From DAHUYF01 sp963789275 (GTDB lineage: Bacteria; Pseudomonadota; Alphaproteobacteria; ATCC43930; CGMCC-115725): 64,000 nucleotides of DNA. Location of the stretch: the NCBI GenBank assembly GCA_963789275.1, contig CAWBKF010000003.1:310001-374000 (forward strand). The letters run 5' to 3'. The notes beneath the pieces were generated by a model. That model was not told the DNA's origin and did no database searches. It was given only the letters and a program-made list of their open reading frames with translations. Shown in pieces: positions 61,652-64,000 of the stretch. Numbering within the stretch: position 1 is the stretch's first letter; every line of letters begins with the position of its first letter. Position numbers and translations under genes: made by a program.

Positions 61652-62499
61652 GCCTGCTGCGCCACATAGAGCGCTGCAATACCTGGCGCGCCGAGCGCTT
61701 CATCCCGCTGTGGCGGGGCGAGGCGAAAGTCGGCCTCATGCGGCGCGACAATGCCGAGGCGTTGCGCCGCTTCGGCGACACCTTCGCGGTCGAGCCGGAC
61801 GGCGTGTGGCTGATCGCGCCGGGCGGGTTCGACGCGGTGAGCGCCGCGGTCGACGCGGTGGTCGAACGCCTCGTCGCCGAAGGCCGCGTCGCCAAATGGC
61901 GCAACGAGTTCTTCGCCGTGGCGCAGCGCTGGGGCGCGCCGCCGCTGTTCAAGCTCGACCGCGGCGCCGTCGCCTTCTTCGGCGCGCGCGCCTATGGCGT
62001 GCATCTGAATGGCTGGCGCCGCGCCGGCGATGCGCTGGAGCTGTGGATCGGCCGGCGCGCCGCCGACAAGAAAGTCGCACCCGACAAGCTCGACAATCTC
62101 GTCGCCGGCGGCATCGGGCATGAGCATGGAGTGCAGGCGACGCTGATCAAGGAGGCGGATGAGGAGGCGTCGCTGCCGCCGGATCTCGCCGCCCGCGCCG
62201 TGCCGGTGGGCGCGCTCTCCTACCGCATGGAGGTCGAGCAGGGCCTGCGCGACGACGTGCTGTTCCTCTACGACCTCGAGGTGCCATCCGGATTCACGCC
62301 GCGCAACCAGGACGGCGAGATCGTCGAGTTCCGGCTGATGCCGGCGCACGAGGTGATGGCGCGTGTGCGCGACGGCGACGATTTCAAGTTCAACGTCAAT
62401 CTCGTGATCATCGACTTCGCGCTGCGCCACGGGCTCGTCGACGCCGAGGATCCCGACTATCTCGATCTCGTGACCGGCCTCCGGCGGCCGCTCGACTGA
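61648..62499 (+). CDS. Nudix hydrolase with DUF4743 N-terminal domain
   Basis: A 283-residue protein. N-terminal DUF4743-like region (MSLLRHIERCNTWRAERFIP, GLMRRDNAEALRRFGDTFAV). The Nudix box is GGIGHEHGVQATLIKEADEE near residue 152, fitting GX5EX7REUXEE with K in place of R at the first basic position. DUF4743-Nudix proteins are related to the Nudix part of plant/fungal TPK-like proteins and are thought to act on thiamine-type diphosphates; the substrate is not established. Overlaps the ACT gene by 4 bases. Confidence 0.85.
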   Translation: MSLLRHIERCNTWRAERFIPLWRGEAKVGLMRRDNAEALRRFGDTFAVEPDGVWLIAPGGFDAVSAAVDAVVERLVAEGRVAKWRNEFFAVAQRWGAPPLFKLDRGAVAFFGARAYGVHLNGWRRAGDALELWIGRRAADKKVAPDKLDNLVAGGIGHEHGVQATLIKEADEEASLPPDLAARAVPVGALSYRMEVEQGLRDDVLFLYDLEVPSGFTPRNQDGEIVEFRLMPAHEVMARVRDGDDFKFNVNLVIIDFALRHGLVDAEDPDYLDLVTGLRRPLD

Positions 62500-62505
62500 C
62501 CCGGC

Positions 62506-63351
62506 TCACGGCGGAAATCCCGCCAGCGCGCGCACCTCTTGCGGCGTGCGGCCGGCGGCGCGGAGCGCGCGCAGGGTGAGCGCTCGGTCGCGCTTGGCAT
62601 AGCGCCGGCCCGCGGCATCGACGAGCAGCTTGTGATGGCGGTAGCGCGGCACCGGCAGATCGAGCAGCGCCTGCAGCAGGCGATGGATGTGCGTCGCGGC
62701 GAAGAGATCCTCGCCGCGCGTCACCAGCGTGACCCCCTGCAGCGCATCGTCGACGGTGACGGCGAAGTGATAGCTCGCCGGGATCTCCTTGCGCGCCAGC
62801 ACGACGTCGCCGAGGCGCGCGGCATCGGCGGCAACACGGCCGGCGCCCTCATCCTGCCACCACAGCGGCCCCGTCCGCGCCAGCGCCGCGGCGACATCGA
62901 GGCGGAGCGCCCAGGCGGCGCCCGCCTCGATCCGCGCCGCGCGCTCCGCCGCGGTGAGCCCGCGGCAGGTGCCGGGATAGATCGGGCCTTCCTCGCCGTG
63001 CGGCGCGCCCGCGGCACGCGCCATCTCGGCCTTGATCGCGGCACGCGTGCAGAAGCAGGGATAGAGCAGCCCGTCGGCCTCGAGCCGGTCGAGCGCCCGG
63101 CGATACCAGGCGAAATGCTCCGACTGCACCCGCACCGCGCCGTCCCAATCGAGGCCGAGCCAGGCGAGATCTTCTGGGATCGCGTCGGCGAAGTCCGGCC
63201 GGCAGCGCGTGCGATCGATATCCTCGAGGCGCAGCAGAAAGCGGCCGCCGACGTCGCGCGCCGCGTGCCAGGCGATCAGCGCGGCATGGGCATGGCCGAT
63301 ATGGAGCAGGCCGGTGGGGCTCGGGGCAAAGCGGGTGACGACGGCGCTCAT
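62506..63351 (-). CDS. gluQ: Glutamyl-Q tRNA(Asp) synthetase
   Basis: A 281-residue truncated GlnS/GltX-like enzyme that attaches glutamate to queuosine-34 of tRNA(Asp). VVTRFAPSPTGLLHIGHAHA at the start includes the HIGH motif; RFLLRLEDIDRTRCRPDFAD near 37; zinc-binding Cys in LYPCFCTRAAIKAEMAR near 98 with a later YPGTCRG; and the KMSKS-equivalent GRRYAKRDRALTLRALR near 250. It lacks the anticodon-binding domain, as expected. Convergent with the Nudix gene. Confidence 0.93.
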   Translation of the reverse strand: MSAVVTRFAPSPTGLLHIGHAHAALIAWHAARDVGGRFLLRLEDIDRTRCRPDFADAIPEDLAWLGLDWDGAVRVQSEHFAWYRRALDRLEADGLLYPCFCTRAAIKAEMARAAGAPHGEEGPIYPGTCRGLTAAERAARIEAGAAWALRLDVAAALARTGPLWWQDEGAGRVAADAARLGDVVLARKEIPASYHFAVTVDDALQGVTLVTRGEDLFAATHIHRLLQALLDLPVPRYRHHKLLVDAAGRRYAKRDRALTLRALRAAGRTPQEVRALAGFPP

Positions 63352-63433
63352 CGCGGCTAGAGCTTAGCAGGAAGTGACAGCGGCGGCGGCATCGTCTATG
63401 GCTCGCCGGCACGACGCCACGACAGGAGCCTCC

Positions 63434-64000
63434 ATGTTTCCCACTCTCAGCGGCCCGATCCAACCGCCGGCATCGGGCGGCAAGCCGCGCCAGCTCGTGG
63501 TGCTGCTGCATGGGCTCGGCGCCGACGGCAATGATCTGATCGGCCTCGCGCCGTACTGGGCGCCGCTGCTGCCCGAGGCGGAATTCGTCTCGCCCGACGC
63601 GCCCTTCCCTTGCGACATGGCGCCCTACGGCCGGCAATGGTTCAGCCTGCAGGACCGCTCGCCGGTCGCCATCCTCGCCGGCGTGCGCGCCACCGCGCCG
63701 ATGCTCGACGCCTTCATCGACCAGTCGCTGGCCGCGCGCGGGCTTGGCGACGAGGCGCTCGCGCTCGTGGGATTCTCGCAGGGCACGATGATGTCGCTGT
63801 TTGTCGGGCTGCGCCGCGCCAAGCCGGGCGCCGGCATCGTGGGCTATTCCGGCGCGCTGGTCGGCGCCGAGACGCTGGCGCAGGAGATCCGTGCCCGCCC
63901 GCCGGTGCTGCTCATCCATGGCGATGCCGACGAGGTGGTGCCGCCGCAGGCGCTGCCGCTGGCCGAGAGGTCGCTGAAGGCGGCCGGGGTGCCGGTCGAG
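63434..64000 (+). CDS. Carboxylesterase/phospholipase (alpha/beta hydrolase), 5' part only
   Basis: The first 189 residues of a dienelactone-hydrolase-like carboxylesterase (AcpT/YpfH/Abhydrolase_2 type). HGLGADGNDLIGLAPYW near residue 27, GRQWFSLQDRSPVAILAGVR near 66, nucleophile LVGFSQGTMMSLFVGLRRAK near 112 and catalytic Asp region LLIHGDADEVVPPQALPLAE near 156. The His and the stop codon are beyond the window. Acts on short acyl esters or lysophospholipids. Start ATG 63434 has AGGAG 6 bases upstream. Confidence 0.9.
   Translation, partial: MFPTLSGPIQPPASGGKPRQLVVLLHGLGADGNDLIGLAPYWAPLLPEAEFVSPDAPFPCDMAPYGRQWFSLQDRSPVAILAGVRATAPMLDAFIDQSLAARGLGDEALALVGFSQGTMMSLFVGLRRAKPGAGIVGYSGALVGAETLAQEIRARPPVLLIHGDADEVVPPQALPLAERSLKAAGVPVE

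Overview
This is about 64 kb of very GC-rich chromosomal DNA. Gene content (hopanoid-associated hpn genes, a DUF3175 protein, etfBA with a 3-hydroxyacyl-CoA dehydrogenase, SYLF protein, UbiD and molybdenum hydroxylases, alphaproteobacterial palindromic repeats) points to a metabolically versatile soil- or plant-associated alphaproteobacterium, probably Rhodospirillales or Hyphomicrobiales. This is an inference from content only; there is no rRNA and no complete tRNA in the window.

Layout. 1-9.3 kb is an accessory region. It opens with the 5' part of a formylglycine-generating-enzyme-like gene. A two-gene module (outer-membrane barrel plus ferritin-like protein) then occurs twice, at 993-2486 and 7580-9073, with a third 315-bp fragment at 7235-7549. 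Between the copies lie about 4.7 kb of sparse, tiny genes, including an orphan CcoQ-like peptide, an IS3-type transposase remnant and a tRNA 3'-end-like fragment. 9.5-15.6 kb is a hopanoid-associated cluster (hpnL, hpnM, hpnI, hpnN). 16.4-18.7 kb holds a ClC chloride channel and a small protein. 18.9-23.6 kb is a Tat-exported aldehyde oxidoreductase operon of PaoABC type with a nitroreductase-like protein. 23.7-28 kb has an HpcH/HpaI aldolase divergent from a peptide-type ABC transporter that lacks its ATPases.

28.9-37 kb is a catabolic operon transcribed leftward from a perfect GntR-like palindrome: UbiD decarboxylase, CoxL with a C-terminal CoxG domain, CoxM, CoxS, acyl-CoA ligase and enoyl-CoA hydratase. 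37.1-40.2 kb: SYLF lipid-binding protein, flavin acyl-CoA-dehydrogenase-type oxygenase and a VOC protein. 40.3-43.6 kb: tryptophan/kynurenine operon (aminotransferase, kynU, kynA). 43.7-52 kb: Ni/Co permease, SDR, MmgE/PrpD, LivK-like binding protein, fused LeuC-LeuD and a LeuB-like dehydrogenase. 52-56.4 kb: GlxA-type regulator, SnoaL-like, AhpD-like, MFS and PAS proteins. 56.6-60.1 kb: cobalamin adenosyltransferase, etfB, etfA and a hydroxyacyl-CoA dehydrogenase. 60.2-64 kb: HNH protein, lipoprotein, ACT protein, Nudix protein, gluQ and the start of a carboxylesterase.

Two features cut across the window. About seventeen single-base indels, nearly all +1, break otherwise well-preserved genes (hpnN, ligase, coxM, coxL-G, aminotransferase, Ni permease, prpD, livK, the HCDH). 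The uniform direction suggests sequence or assembly errors more than gene decay. There are also several families of palindromic intergenic elements: a composite hairpin in three copies, a triple-hairpin element in two copies and a 266-bp nested palindrome.
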